From Loigolactobacillus rennini DSM 20253 (GTDB lineage: Bacteria > Bacillota > Bacilli > Lactobacillales > Lactobacillaceae), in contig NZ_AYYI01000038.1 in the NCBI RefSeq assembly GCF_001436505.1, positions 41,694 through 105,693 of the forward strand: DNA of 64,000 nucleotides, given 5' to 3'. The number at the start of each line of letters is the position of its first letter. Within the stretch, counting starts at the first letter, position 1. This document shows positions 8,821 through 17,753 of the stretch, one piece after another. The translations under genes and the position numbers were made by a program. The notes below the pieces were generated by a model. It saw only the letters and a list, made by a program, of their open reading frames with translations, did no database searches and was not told the origin of the DNA.

Positions 8821-8965
8821 ATTTATTACAATCAAACATCACCTTTATTCTGACAATTTAACCATTCAAGCGTAATTAAAAATAATCAATTCCTGCTAAA
8901 CTAACATTTTCAGCAGTTTATTTTCATGCTAAACTAGACTTAAGTTTATTTTGGGAGGAACTGAC

Positions 8966-9871
8966 ATGCGTAAATTCACGCTTATCATCTTTTTAATTGG
9001 CGCAACATTAGGTTTAACAGCTTGTCAATCGCACAACCCTACTAATAACCAAGCTGCCCAAACTTCAAGTATCAACCACACCATGTCAACTTATGATCTG
9101 CAACATCAATACGTTGCCATTACCGATGCCGTCATGAAGCCTGTTTCTTTAGTGAACCAACATCAACAAAATGATGATAAACAGCTAAAGGATGATTTAG
9201 ATAGTGCGACCCAAAAGATTGATCAAGCAAAATCAGAACTCAAACAAAATAAAACACACCAACAATTAACCCAAGCACTGTTAGTTTATCGCAAAACTGC
9301 AGCTAACTTATTAACAGCAATTAAAGATTCTGACAACAATGCTTACAGTCGACAATTTATTAGTCTAGATAGACAAGCCGCAAAGTTAGCCAAAAAATAT
9401 TTTAACAACCACCGACCTGATTCACTGGAAAAAGTTTTAAAGTATCAAGCAGAAAATAATACTTATGCATCTGGCAATGTTTTAAATACAAAAAAATTTC
9501 AAATTAAATTTAATAAAGTACAGATTGTTGGAACTGACGATAATCAGCGTGTCATCTTGTTAACCTATACTTTCCATAACAAAAGTGACACACCTTTAAC
9601 GCCAGCAACTATCTTGAATGATTATGGTGAATTCAAACAAGACACCACTACCCTTCAAGAAGGTGAACCAGCAACAAGCTATCAGCAAAGTAACCCAGAT
9701 TATACGACAGCCCAGCAACAGGCCCAACAAGCTGTTGCACCAGGTGAAACTGCCACTGCTATTATTGGCTTAACATTAAAAGATAAGACCACGACCGTTG
9801 ACTACAATGGGATTACTCCTAAAAACCAGCAACCAATTGGAACTATTAGCATTAAACTAACCACATCATAA
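8966..9871 (+). CDS. Lipoprotein with C-terminal DUF5067-like domain
   Basis: 301 residues from ATG 8966 (GGGAGGAA upstream). Signal peptide MRKFTLIIFLIGATLGLTAC with a lipobox ending in Cys at residue 20, so it should be lipid-anchored outside the membrane. Residues about 35-170 are helical and Gln/Lys/Asp-rich. The last 130 residues (KFQIKFNKVQIVGTDDNQ, ILLTYTFHNKSDTPLTP, PGETATAIIGLTL) resemble the immunoglobulin-like DUF5067 domain common on Firmicute cell surfaces. Function unknown; a role in adhesion or envelope stress is only a guess. Single gene flanked by hairpins. Confidence 0.8.
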   Translation: MRKFTLIIFLIGATLGLTACQSHNPTNNQAAQTSSINHTMSTYDLQHQYVAITDAVMKPVSLVNQHQQNDDKQLKDDLDSATQKIDQAKSELKQNKTHQQLTQALLVYRKTAANLLTAIKDSDNNAYSRQFISLDRQAAKLAKKYFNNHRPDSLEKVLKYQAENNTYASGNVLNTKKFQIKFNKVQIVGTDDNQRVILLTYTFHNKSDTPLTPATILNDYGEFKQDTTTLQEGEPATSYQQSNPDYTTAQQQAQQAVAPGETATAIIGLTLKDKTTTVDYNGITPKNQQPIGTISIKLTTS

Positions 9872-9890
9872 TAATTTAATATGAAAGCCA

Positions 9891-9935
9891 CAAACACGGG
9901 ATTAATTCACTAATTTGAATTAACCCCGTGTTTGC
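9891..9935. terminator. Hairpin between lipoprotein gene and cas2
   Basis: Nearly perfect stem AAACACGGGATTAATTCA / TGAATTAACCCCGTGTTT around a short AT loop. No clean T run follows on either strand, so termination strength is uncertain. It lies between the convergent lipoprotein gene and cas2 and probably serves both. Confidence 0.6.
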
Positions 9936-9975
9936 TAGTATGTTCTAAATTTATAAAAATCGCTTTTTATTATGG

Positions 9976-10266
9976 TTAAAAAATTAACGGCGCTGTTAAA
10001 TCTTTTGTTACTTTTGTACCAATATGTATCACCTTACGCTGATAATGATTACCTAAATTATAAAAACGTAAACTATCAACTTTTGGATTTATTAATAGAG
10101 TTAGTTCATGTTGCATTTTTTTAAAATTCAAATCATCCACCACACACTCGAAAACCGAATTTTGTACTCGCTGACCATAACGCGAACATAACTTAGCTAC
10201 TTTTGCTAATCTTTTAGTCCCTCCCGGTGATGTAATGGCAATATCATACGCTGCAACAATTAGCAT
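9976..10266 (-). CDS. cas2: CRISPR-associated endonuclease Cas2
   Basis: 96 residues. Small ferredoxin-fold protein that bridges two Cas1 dimers in the spacer-integration complex. Begins MLIVAAYDIA with the conserved Asp at the end of the first strand, followed by RLAKVAKLCSRYGQRVQNSVFEC, the classic Cas2 signature. Last gene of the cas4-cas1-cas2 adaptation module, 8 bp after cas1. Confidence 0.96.
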   Translation of the reverse strand: MLIVAAYDIAITSPGGTKRLAKVAKLCSRYGQRVQNSVFECVVDDLNFKKMQHELTLLINPKVDSLRFYNLGNHYQRKVIHIGTKVTKDLTAPLIF

Positions 10267-10274
10267 TTACTCAC

Positions 10275-11306
10275 CTACTTCCAGAAAAACGGCGGATAGT
10301 CATCCAAATCACCACGTAAATAACGAGCTAACAACAATGCCTGACAATAAGGAACTAACCCCCAAGCAATCTTTTCACCTAAAAACGGATGGACAATTTC
10401 TTCTTGCTTACGTTGCTGCCACTCGTTTAAAAAGTTTTTACGTGCTTGTTCATTCATTAAAACAGCACCATTTTCTTTCTTTTCAAAATCCTTTGCTGTC
10501 ACAATTTTTTTATTAATTAGCCGCAAAACAAAACGATCAGCATAAATACCACGTAATTCCTCCATTAAATCTAATGCCAAAGAAAGACGCCCAGGGCGAT
10601 CGCGATGCATAAATCCAACATAAGCATCTAAGCCAACTGTCTCTAACACAGCGGCAACATCGTGTCCTAGTAAAGTATAGGCAAATGAAAGTAAAGCGTT
10701 GGTATTATCTAAAGGAGGACGGCGATTTCTACCATGAAATTTAAACGCAGATTTTTGTTGTAAAATCAACTGGTCAAACAAGCTATAATATTGGCTGGCC
10801 GCATTCCCCTCAATGCCACGCAAAGTTTCTAAATCGTCACAAGTCATAAGTTGTTTTAATACTAATTTAAACTGTGACGACACTGCTTTAAATTTTTCAA
10901 CGTCAATAACAAGTTGATGATCTCGAGTTGCTCGCTCCAATAACCAACGCTGATTATAAATTTTGCCAATAATAAAATTACGTGCAATTAAGGCACTCTG
11001 TAAAATGCTCTCCGAAATCCGATATTGTGTCTTACGTAATGTCACATTCCCATTAGTAGGCCCAATAACACGTCCTAATAAACGTCCAGTAGGTGCTAAA
11101 AATGAAAGTGCAATTTCATCTTGCAAGCATTCATGCATTAAAGCAGGGCTTGCTCCGGAGCGCCCAAAGGTTACAATTGCTTCTAAGTTCAACAACGGCA
11201 CTTTGCCTAATACCTGTTGATCAACACGAATGCCTACATTACCACCATCTAAAAAAAGATAAGCATCCGGTGTAGTAACAAATAGCGTATTTAATAATTT
11301 TTTCAT
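10275..11306 (-). CDS. cas1: CRISPR-associated integrase Cas1 (type I-C)
   Basis: 343 residues. Metal-dependent integrase that inserts new spacers at the leader-proximal repeat. The metal-ligand regions are intact: Glu in LRGIEGNAASQYY, His in VGFMHRDRPGR and Asp in LALDLMEELR. NALLSFAYTLLGHD is also typical. Its length fits I-C Cas1 proteins. The ATG overlaps the stop of cas4 by 4 bp, so the two are translationally coupled. Confidence 0.97.
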   Translation of the reverse strand: MKKLLNTLFVTTPDAYLFLDGGNVGIRVDQQVLGKVPLLNLEAIVTFGRSGASPALMHECLQDEIALSFLAPTGRLLGRVIGPTNGNVTLRKTQYRISESILQSALIARNFIIGKIYNQRWLLERATRDHQLVIDVEKFKAVSSQFKLVLKQLMTCDDLETLRGIEGNAASQYYSLFDQLILQQKSAFKFHGRNRRPPLDNTNALLSFAYTLLGHDVAAVLETVGLDAYVGFMHRDRPGRLSLALDLMEELRGIYADRFVLRLINKKIVTAKDFEKKENGAVLMNEQARKNFLNEWQQRKQEEIVHPFLGEKIAWGLVPYCQALLLARYLRGDLDDYPPFFWK

Positions 11307-11959
11307 TCATCGAGCCTCCGTTGTAAATATTGCTTAACGGATTGTTTAGATAATAATTCCGGCAAACAAAAATCTTTTAACGAGCAGCTGCGACACCACG
11401 CCCCAGTCTTCACTTTAGGTGTAAAACGCTTCGTCCAATACTGATGCATCTTCATGACTGTTTTTTTCAACTGATGACGTAAATCAGCAGTAAAAGAAAC
11501 TATCTCTCGATGGCGAGTTTGCTGATAAAAAATAGCACCACTTTCAATGTGGCAACCAAGCATTTCTTCCAAACAGACCGCTTCAGCTAAAAGTTGCAAT
11601 GAATCCGATAAATCATATTTTTTATGACCGTGTTTGTATTCAATTGGGCGTGGTTGATAATATTTTGAACTACCAAATAATTTAATACCAGAAGGTGTTT
11701 CAATAAATTCCACAACATCACAAATGCCTGTCAAACCTAATTCTCGCGAATGTATTGGTAAGGCTCGTACCAATAATTTGTCTTTTCTTTTTTCACGAAT
11801 CTCTGGTTGATCTGCTTTAGTATGTAAAAGTTGGCCATCAAATGTTAACAGGTTATCTTGCCAGGCCTGTTCAACATGTATTAATGACCATTGTCGTTGA
11901 CAAAAGCGAAAATGCTGTATTCCTGATATCAGTAAAAAATCTGCTTCAGAATACGCCAT
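11303..11959 (-). CDS. cas4: CRISPR-associated exonuclease Cas4
   Basis: 218 residues. RecB-like nuclease with an iron-sulfur cluster that processes prespacers and sets PAM choice and orientation. Four cluster cysteines are visible: one in FRFCQRQWSL near the N-terminus and three in WCRSCSLKDFCLPE near the C-terminus. GICDVVEF and IEYKHGHKK supply the nuclease acidic and Lys residues. It is the first gene after the CRISPR array on the same strand. The ribosome binding site is weak (GAAAAG), and I see no clear promoter of its own, so transcription through the array is possible. Confidence 0.95.
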   Translation of the reverse strand: MAYSEADFLLISGIQHFRFCQRQWSLIHVEQAWQDNLLTFDGQLLHTKADQPEIREKRKDKLLVRALPIHSRELGLTGICDVVEFIETPSGIKLFGSSKYYQPRPIEYKHGHKKYDLSDSLQLLAEAVCLEEMLGCHIESGAIFYQQTRHREIVSFTADLRHQLKKTVMKMHQYWTKRFTPKVKTGAWCRSCSLKDFCLPELLSKQSVKQYLQRRLDE

Positions 11960-12099
11960 AATTTACTTTTCATTTCTTTTATTTAGTATATTCATTTTTA
12001 TCTTAGCAGCACTAATCACTTATGTAAACGCTTCAATGCAAAAAACATGTTAAATTGCAATATTTAGCACTTCAACATGTTCCTAGTATCAGTATGCCA

Positions 12100-12338
12100 A
12101 TTTTAATTCACGCAACTCCATACAGAGTGCGACGGGTGACACTGATAAAACGTTACTTGCGGTACGGCATTTCAATTCACGCACTCCATACAGAGTGCGA
12201 CGATGATTATGCTCAAAAACAGGAAAAGACCTATGAATTTCAATTCACGCACTCCATACAGAGTGCGACAAAATAATACTGACTAGATCACTAATTAAGC
12301 TTTCTATTTCAATTCACGCACTCCATACAGAGTGCGAC
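12100..12338 (-). CRISPR. Type I-C CRISPR array, 4 repeats and 3 spacers
   Basis: Repeats at 12100-12133, 12169-12201, 12237-12269 and 12306-12338. Consensus is 33 nt: read on the plus strand it starts ATTTCAATTCACGC and ends ACAGAGTGCGAC. The core CGCACTCCATACAGAGTGCG forms the hairpin cut by Cas5c. Spacers are 35, 35 and 36 nt. Read on the minus strand the repeat ends GTGAATTGAAAT, as I-C repeats do, so crRNA is transcribed leftwards, in the cas-gene direction. The low-coordinate repeat is degenerate (one inserted A, one C-to-T), as expected for the oldest, leader-distal end. The array lies between cas3 and cas4. Confidence 0.97.
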
Positions 12339-12508
12339 CGCAAAATATAGTACAGTGATGCCTTGAGCATACTATATTTTGACGGTAGTACTTAATTTAT
12401 TTATCTTACCATTATAAATAAAATCAAAAATAATATTTTCAGACGTAAAACTGGTGCGAAACGACCGGAAAATTCATGTGCACTTCCGGTTCGCACTAAT
12501 GTCCTAAT
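12339..12508 (-). promoter_or_regulatory. Inferred CRISPR leader with two stem-loops
   Basis: AT-rich stretch between the cas3 stop and the first (leader-proximal) repeat, as predicted by repeat orientation. It contains a perfect 12-bp stem CAAAATATAGTA (12341-12352) / TACTATATTTTG (12370-12381) that starts two bases from the repeat. Further out is an imperfect stem GTGCGAA..ACCGGAA / TTCCGGT.TCGCAC (12454-12496), directly after cas3, which could be a partial terminator for the effector operon. A promoter for pre-crRNA is expected in 12382-12453 but is not assignable with confidence. Confidence 0.6.
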
Positions 12509-14974
12509 TTAATACGCTAATAAATCTAATTTCCCCTTTCCCAAACCATAATCCTCACTATAAGCGCCTGCTTCAGCAACATAAATATCCTGCTCTGGAT
12601 AATATTTAATACTCCCTGAAGCATACAATTGTCCTAATTGACTATTGGCATTTTTAAGATCGCCGTAAACAGAAACGCAATATTGCTGTGCTTGTTTTAA
12701 AAGTTGTGAAATATCTGAAAATTTGCTTTTTTCTGACAATAATTCACTAACAAGTTTTTCACTATCTTTATCATATTGTACAATGACATCCGTGGTTTCT
12801 GAATCAATCACTTGAAAATATTTCGCCACTGTATTCGGTGCTGTTGTTAATCGATTTGGGAAAAATTTGCGCCATTTTTGAATATAACCCGTTAGCCACT
12901 TTGAGCTGGGCTGATATTCTTCACCATTTTCTTTAGTGAATGCAATTAAAGGATAAAGTAACAAAGATTCATTATCATTTAACGTTGTTATCGGATAAGG
13001 AAGCTGAGTATTTCTAGCCATATATAAGCGCGTGAAATATTGTTTAATCACTTGATTTGACAATAAGCTATGGTGTAAATTTTCGTGCACTAAAACTTTG
13101 GTAATGTGGGCAGCTTGCTGAATAAATTTTAATGGTCCACCAATTCTTTCAACATCGCGATCCATTTGAATGAGATAAGTATGCCCCATTGTCTTTTCAT
13201 TATTCCGATTGCAACGCCCGGCTGCCTGGATAACACTATCGATTCCTGCACAGGAACGGATCACACAGGAAAAGCTCAAATCAACACCAGCTTCGATTAA
13301 ATTAGTTGCAAAAACTACAATTTTCTGATTGTTATTTTCTAATTGAGTTTTGATGCTAAAAAATTTGTCCTGGCGGTTTTTGGGACACATCGCTGTTGAA
13401 AGGTGGTACTTCAACAAATTCTCCTGTTCAGGTAATGCTTGATAAGCAGCTAAGACTGCTGCTTTAGTGTTTAAAATTACTAAAAGGCTATTGTTATCAG
13501 CGAGTTTGGTTTCAATAAATGCAATTAAATCTGGGATTGTAAATACTTTTAATTGCTCATCTTGATTTAATACTGGTGTAATTTCAACTCGTTTAAAGGC
13601 TTCTTGAGCCTGCTCAAGATCTGGTACGATTTCTTTCTTCACCGTTAAGCCATTTTGAACTTGGTCTAACGCTGGCTGCGTTGCAGTACACAACAAACTA
13701 GTGGTTCCTTGTTGGGTAAACCATTTTAATGCATCATTATTCAATTGAATGCACTTTACTGGCAATGTTTGAACTTCATCAAAAATAATCACCGAATGGA
13801 CTAAACGATGCATGTGCCGAATATTTTTGCTCCCACTACCAAAAAGTGCATTTAGATAGGCAACTTGTGAGGTTAAAATAATCGGTGCATTCCAGCTATC
13901 ACGCGCATAATAATAATTGGGGTCATAAAAATCACTTTTATCATTAGGTTCGTTACTAATATTGGAATGGTATTCTAAGATATTGTGGCTATCTTCTTTG
14001 TTGCCGTTCAAGCGTTTACGAATGACATCCGCATTTTGTTCGATAATTGTAGTGTAGGGAACCACATAGACGATTCGTTGGACATTTTGCGTTTTGGCTT
14101 TACGCAAAGCAAATCTCAGGCTAGACAACGTTTTCCCACCACCTGTTGGAACAGACAGTGAATAAATTCCTGCTGTGTCGTTTGCAGCACGATAACAAGC
14201 ATCTGACATTTCTTGCCGTAGTTGGTTGAGTCGTTTAGTCTTTGGATTGCGCTGCTGTTGATTTTCGACAATTTGCTGTTTAACAGCTGCCTCATCAACC
14301 GCATCATAATTCGCTAAAATTGCAGCGGTATCTTCTTGATGATCGCCCGCATAGCCTTCTTCAAAATCAGCGGTATCTGTATGATCCGCGTCAATCAGCA
14401 CACTTAAAACAAAACGTAAGTAAAATGTTTGGTCCTTAATTAGTTTAGCAGTTGTTAACGACTGGATTTCGGAAATTGCTTGCTGATAATAAGTCGTAAA
14501 GTCACTTTGCTTAAAATCTGCAAAAAAAGGCGTCCAATCCTGCTCATACTGTTGTTTATACCTAGGATCATCCTGCAGCTTTGCTAAACGTTTGCTAAAA
14601 GGTGCTGCCCCATTAGGACCGACAAAATCCAGAATGCCTTTTGGATTATGGTGCGCCATGATGGCATTGCCCACTAGCTCAGTTAACAGTTGCGCTGCAT
14701 CATGGTCGACTTGCCCGTCATATTCAGCTAAATAAATTGCCCCAGCAGTCGAATGATCGATTGAGCCACGTTTGGCATTTGAAATGCCTTTGATATAACG
14801 CTGAAAATCCTGGTTATATTTGCCAACGTCGTGAAGCCAGCCGGCTAACCCACAAACGTGAGTTAGCTGGCAATCAGCACCCCATTTTTCACACAGTTGG
14901 CGAACGTTTAATAAATGACTGTTAAGTGATTGTTCCCGGCCATCATCTTGACTAATATGTGCTAAATAAGTCAT
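12509..14974 (-). CDS. cas3: CRISPR-associated helicase-nuclease Cas3 (type I-C)
   Basis: 821 residues from ATG 14974 (GAGG upstream; a TTG four codons earlier is less likely). The N-terminal HD nuclease domain shows HLLNV, GLAGWLHDVGKYNQDF, IDHSTAGA and AHHNPKG. Superfamily 2 helicase motifs follow: Walker A VPTGGGKTLSS, DEVQ box IIFDEVQTLP, TATQPAL, and motif VI region FATNLIEAGVDLSF with QAAGRCNRN. It unwinds and degrades target DNA recruited by Cascade. Unlike the usual I-C order, cas3 comes after cas7 rather than first. It starts 12 bp after the cas7 stop, so it belongs to the same transcript. Confidence 0.97.
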   Translation of the reverse strand: MTYLAHISQDDGREQSLNSHLLNVRQLCEKWGADCQLTHVCGLAGWLHDVGKYNQDFQRYIKGISNAKRGSIDHSTAGAIYLAEYDGQVDHDAAQLLTELVGNAIMAHHNPKGILDFVGPNGAAPFSKRLAKLQDDPRYKQQYEQDWTPFFADFKQSDFTTYYQQAISEIQSLTTAKLIKDQTFYLRFVLSVLIDADHTDTADFEEGYAGDHQEDTAAILANYDAVDEAAVKQQIVENQQQRNPKTKRLNQLRQEMSDACYRAANDTAGIYSLSVPTGGGKTLSSLRFALRKAKTQNVQRIVYVVPYTTIIEQNADVIRKRLNGNKEDSHNILEYHSNISNEPNDKSDFYDPNYYYARDSWNAPIILTSQVAYLNALFGSGSKNIRHMHRLVHSVIIFDEVQTLPVKCIQLNNDALKWFTQQGTTSLLCTATQPALDQVQNGLTVKKEIVPDLEQAQEAFKRVEITPVLNQDEQLKVFTIPDLIAFIETKLADNNSLLVILNTKAAVLAAYQALPEQENLLKYHLSTAMCPKNRQDKFFSIKTQLENNNQKIVVFATNLIEAGVDLSFSCVIRSCAGIDSVIQAAGRCNRNNEKTMGHTYLIQMDRDVERIGGPLKFIQQAAHITKVLVHENLHHSLLSNQVIKQYFTRLYMARNTQLPYPITTLNDNESLLLYPLIAFTKENGEEYQPSSKWLTGYIQKWRKFFPNRLTTAPNTVAKYFQVIDSETTDVIVQYDKDSEKLVSELLSEKSKFSDISQLLKQAQQYCVSVYGDLKNANSQLGQLYASGSIKYYPEQDIYVAEAGAYSEDYGLGKGKLDLLAY

Positions 14975-14986
14975 TTTACGCCTCAA

Positions 14987-15883
14987 TTAATAACCCGTGA
15001 TAACATCACAATGAATGCCAGTTGTATCTTCAGGTTGTTTAACGTTAACTTTTATTTGATCAAATTTAGTGGCATCAGCGGGCATGTCGACCGTAGTCAG
15101 ATCATGAACTAAATAAGGCGCCAATTTTCCCATTTTCGATTCGTGCTCCCACCAAACTAATTTCAAAACTGCCATAGAACCTTCTGGGCGTGCTGAAGAA
15201 CTATCGTTAACAAATAAAGTCCGTAGTGCTTCTTTTAATGCAGCTGCGTCAGCTACTGTAAACCCAGTTTTTTGAGCTTGTTCAACATTGATACTGCCAT
15301 TAAATTTATAAGCCATAAATGGTACTGCAGCCTTAGTTCCCATAGTGTCACTGGCCTTGCCGTCTTTTTTTTCTAGATTAATTGATTTCGTAATCTGTTC
15401 TTCTTTAATGGTGACTGGTTTAACACTATAAGCAGATTGAATGGAAACCGGACCACGAATACCAATAGATACCCCATCTAAGCCATCTTTTAATTTAGAC
15501 GAACTAAACGGCATAACTTGGCCAAAAGCACGGACATCTAACCAGCTTTGGCATGCAGCATTATAAAATGCGTCACGCCAGTTTGCCGTTTTATCTTTTT
15601 GCAATGCAATAGCTTCATTAACCGCATCACTTTGCTTAACGCGATCACGAATATTCATTAAGCCATCTGTGACTCGCTCTTGCATTAAAACTAAAACTGA
15701 CTTGCCCATATCTTGCCAACGGTTGCGAATTTTACGCTTAAGCGCAACGTCCGTAATTTCACCATACCCATCCGCATTGACTCGCGGCCGGTTACCATCT
15801 AACGGATCACCATTAGGATTGGCATTTTTAACACCAACTACTACTGAAAAATCAATTTTATGATCTAGAACTTTTTCATCCAT
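14987..15883 (-). CDS. cas7: Cascade backbone protein Cas7 (type I-C, Csd2)
   Basis: 298 residues. Forms the crRNA-binding filament of the I-C Cascade. The N-terminus IDFSVVVGVKNANPNGDPL, followed by NRPRVNADGYGEITDVALKRKIRN, is diagnostic of Csd2-type Cas7. VKLVWWEHESKMG-like text near residue 240 (AVLKLVWWEHESKMG) is also typical. AGGAGG lies just before the ATG. It follows cas8c by 11 bp. Confidence 0.97.
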   Translation of the reverse strand: MDEKVLDHKIDFSVVVGVKNANPNGDPLDGNRPRVNADGYGEITDVALKRKIRNRWQDMGKSVLVLMQERVTDGLMNIRDRVKQSDAVNEAIALQKDKTANWRDAFYNAACQSWLDVRAFGQVMPFSSSKLKDGLDGVSIGIRGPVSIQSAYSVKPVTIKEEQITKSINLEKKDGKASDTMGTKAAVPFMAYKFNGSINVEQAQKTGFTVADAAALKEALRTLFVNDSSSARPEGSMAVLKLVWWEHESKMGKLAPYLVHDLTTVDMPADATKFDQIKVNVKQPEDTTGIHCDVITGY

Positions 15884-15894
15884 GTTATTTCCTC

Positions 15895-17751
15895 CTAATT
15901 ATTTTCATCGTTTTCTCTTGGTTGATGATTATCAATGTGCTGCGCCGCAAACCCGGTTAAGAATCCTGGTGCTAACGGCTCATCAGTCATTTCTTCGTCT
16001 CCTAGTTGATCCAAAATAGTCATAATTCTTTCTTGATAATAATGACGACTACCAGGTTTTAATTTATTCATGTATGACCGCATAACACTTAAATAAATCC
16101 GTTGCCAGGTGGTTGCTGGTTGTTCTGAAAAGTTTGTCATAAACCGCTGTGCAGTAGTTAAGCGACCACTGACAGCATCGTTAGCTAGGCGACGTTGATA
16201 CAACGCAAAGTTTTCAGCATCGTCTGCAAGTGCCAGTAAACGGCCAAATAAATAAGAACGATCATGATTTTCTAAATTCAATGCCATATTTGTTCTACCT
16301 CCCCTATGTTGGTAATTTTCTGCTGCGACAAAATTAAGTAAATCTTGCCGCCAAAAACCTAATTCTGAATAACCTTGTGGCTTTAATAACCGGTGGTAAA
16401 GTGCTTTTAACAAATCATTGGGTAATTTTGCAGCATTAATAATTGCAATCATCATCCGACTCAAAGAACGCTTCTTCATTGCCTCAAACCGTTTGCCGCC
16501 AGACCCTACTAAATAGGCACTTCTAATCAATTGATTAACTGTAGGCGTATGAATCTGCTGTCCTTTTTGTGTATTCACTAAAAAGCCGCAATTCTTAACC
16601 CAAGTTTCGATATTTTTCCGAAACTGCTCTGTCGCCATCACATTATAATAAACAGTTGCCATCCGACCAGTGGTTGCCGCATCTAAAAAAATAATGTGGA
16701 CCAATTGGCCATATTCAATATTTTCATTTAAGCCCAATAGACGCTGATTGTAAGAAGCCGCAATGTCTTGCCCAGTGTCACCAGCACTTTCAGCTTTCAA
16801 TGCCTTTACCTGTTCGCGCTGCTGTCCAGAGACCGCTTCACGCGCTAATTGACTGATTAAATCATTGCTAGCACCATCGCTCCAAAACAAGTAAACTCGA
16901 CTATCACTTTTTAAGCCTTGCCGTTGAATTAACCATTTTAAAGCATGAGCCATTTTTTGCGACTCTAAGTAGCCAACACTATAAAAATCATCACCTAAAA
17001 ACATACCTCGATAGGTAAAGTTACTTTTATCATTAGCAGAAATCAACTTGGCCCCACTGGTTGCTGGATTAATGTTTTTTTTACTTAATTTTGTGGTGGG
17101 AACAGATTTACCGGTTAAATAATCGATATTAACTGGCTGAGTTTTACTCAAATAGTGATTATAATAATCAGTCCACGAAGCATACATCTGTTTGTCCTGC
17201 CAAACACTGACTGGATTATCATCGCTAACCGTAAAACGTACATAAAGGTTACCCGTTTTTTTGTTAATTTGTCCTTGATCATCTAATTTAATCACTGAAG
17301 CATTAACTAAATCTTGAATCAAGCGTCCCTGCTGCTGGTAGTGATAAATAGTTTTCAATCGCGGTGTGGCATAACTAGAAGTTACCCACTGCTTTAAAAG
17401 TTCAATGTACGGCGGATGATATTTATTCTTTTTCTTATCATCTACAACATAGTTTGCATAGTCTCCTGCCACGTATTTAATTTTATCTTGCAATGGATGT
17501 GGTGTTGGCTTACTTGAACGATTAGCCGATTGAATGGTTGCTGGAATCACCGTATTTTCACCGCGCTTGCTTAAAAATTCAGCACTGGAAAAATTGCCCT
17601 TGTTGTCAATGGTCACCTGAATTTGAATGCTAACAGAGACATGTGAGGCAGGTAATAGTGTATAATCATTACCAAAACGATCTTGTTCAAATTTACCGAT
17701 GCAAGCTTGATTATCATCGTAAACTTTAATCAAATCTTGAAAAATCGTCAC
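15895..17751 (-). CDS. cas8c: Cascade large subunit Cas8c (Csd1)
   Basis: 618 residues. Recognises the PAM and contacts Cas3; I-C systems may also make a small Cas11-like subunit by internal initiation within this gene. Family features include TPRLKTIYHYQQQGRLI, YLFWSDGASNDLI and the C-terminal helical part NMALNLENHDRSYLFGRLLALAD, which is highly conserved in Csd1. Start is GTG 17751, using GAGGTGAATAAGG formed by the last codons of cas5 as ribosome binding site. The C-terminal region from about residue 490 is the candidate for an internally translated Cas11c. Confidence 0.96.
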   Translation of the reverse strand: MTIFQDLIKVYDDNQACIGKFEQDRFGNDYTLLPASHVSVSIQIQVTIDNKGNFSSAEFLSKRGENTVIPATIQSANRSSKPTPHPLQDKIKYVAGDYANYVVDDKKKNKYHPPYIELLKQWVTSSYATPRLKTIYHYQQQGRLIQDLVNASVIKLDDQGQINKKTGNLYVRFTVSDDNPVSVWQDKQMYASWTDYYNHYLSKTQPVNIDYLTGKSVPTTKLSKKNINPATSGAKLISANDKSNFTYRGMFLGDDFYSVGYLESQKMAHALKWLIQRQGLKSDSRVYLFWSDGASNDLISQLAREAVSGQQREQVKALKAESAGDTGQDIAASYNQRLLGLNENIEYGQLVHIIFLDAATTGRMATVYYNVMATEQFRKNIETWVKNCGFLVNTQKGQQIHTPTVNQLIRSAYLVGSGGKRFEAMKKRSLSRMMIAIINAAKLPNDLLKALYHRLLKPQGYSELGFWRQDLLNFVAAENYQHRGGRTNMALNLENHDRSYLFGRLLALADDAENFALYQRRLANDAVSGRLTTAQRFMTNFSEQPATTWQRIYLSVMRSYMNKLKPGSRHYYQERIMTILDQLGDEEMTDEPLAPGFLTGFAAQHIDNHQPRENDENN

Positions 17752-17753
17752 CC

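Noticed and set aside
12055..12276. 73-codon plus-strand frame across the CRISPR array
   Set aside because: It translates the repeats and spacers themselves; no ribosome binding site, and the array explains the sequence.
12339..12508. tracrRNA-like or anti-repeat RNA near the array
   Set aside because: No anti-repeat complementary to the array repeat is seen; type I-C uses Cas5c for processing and needs none.
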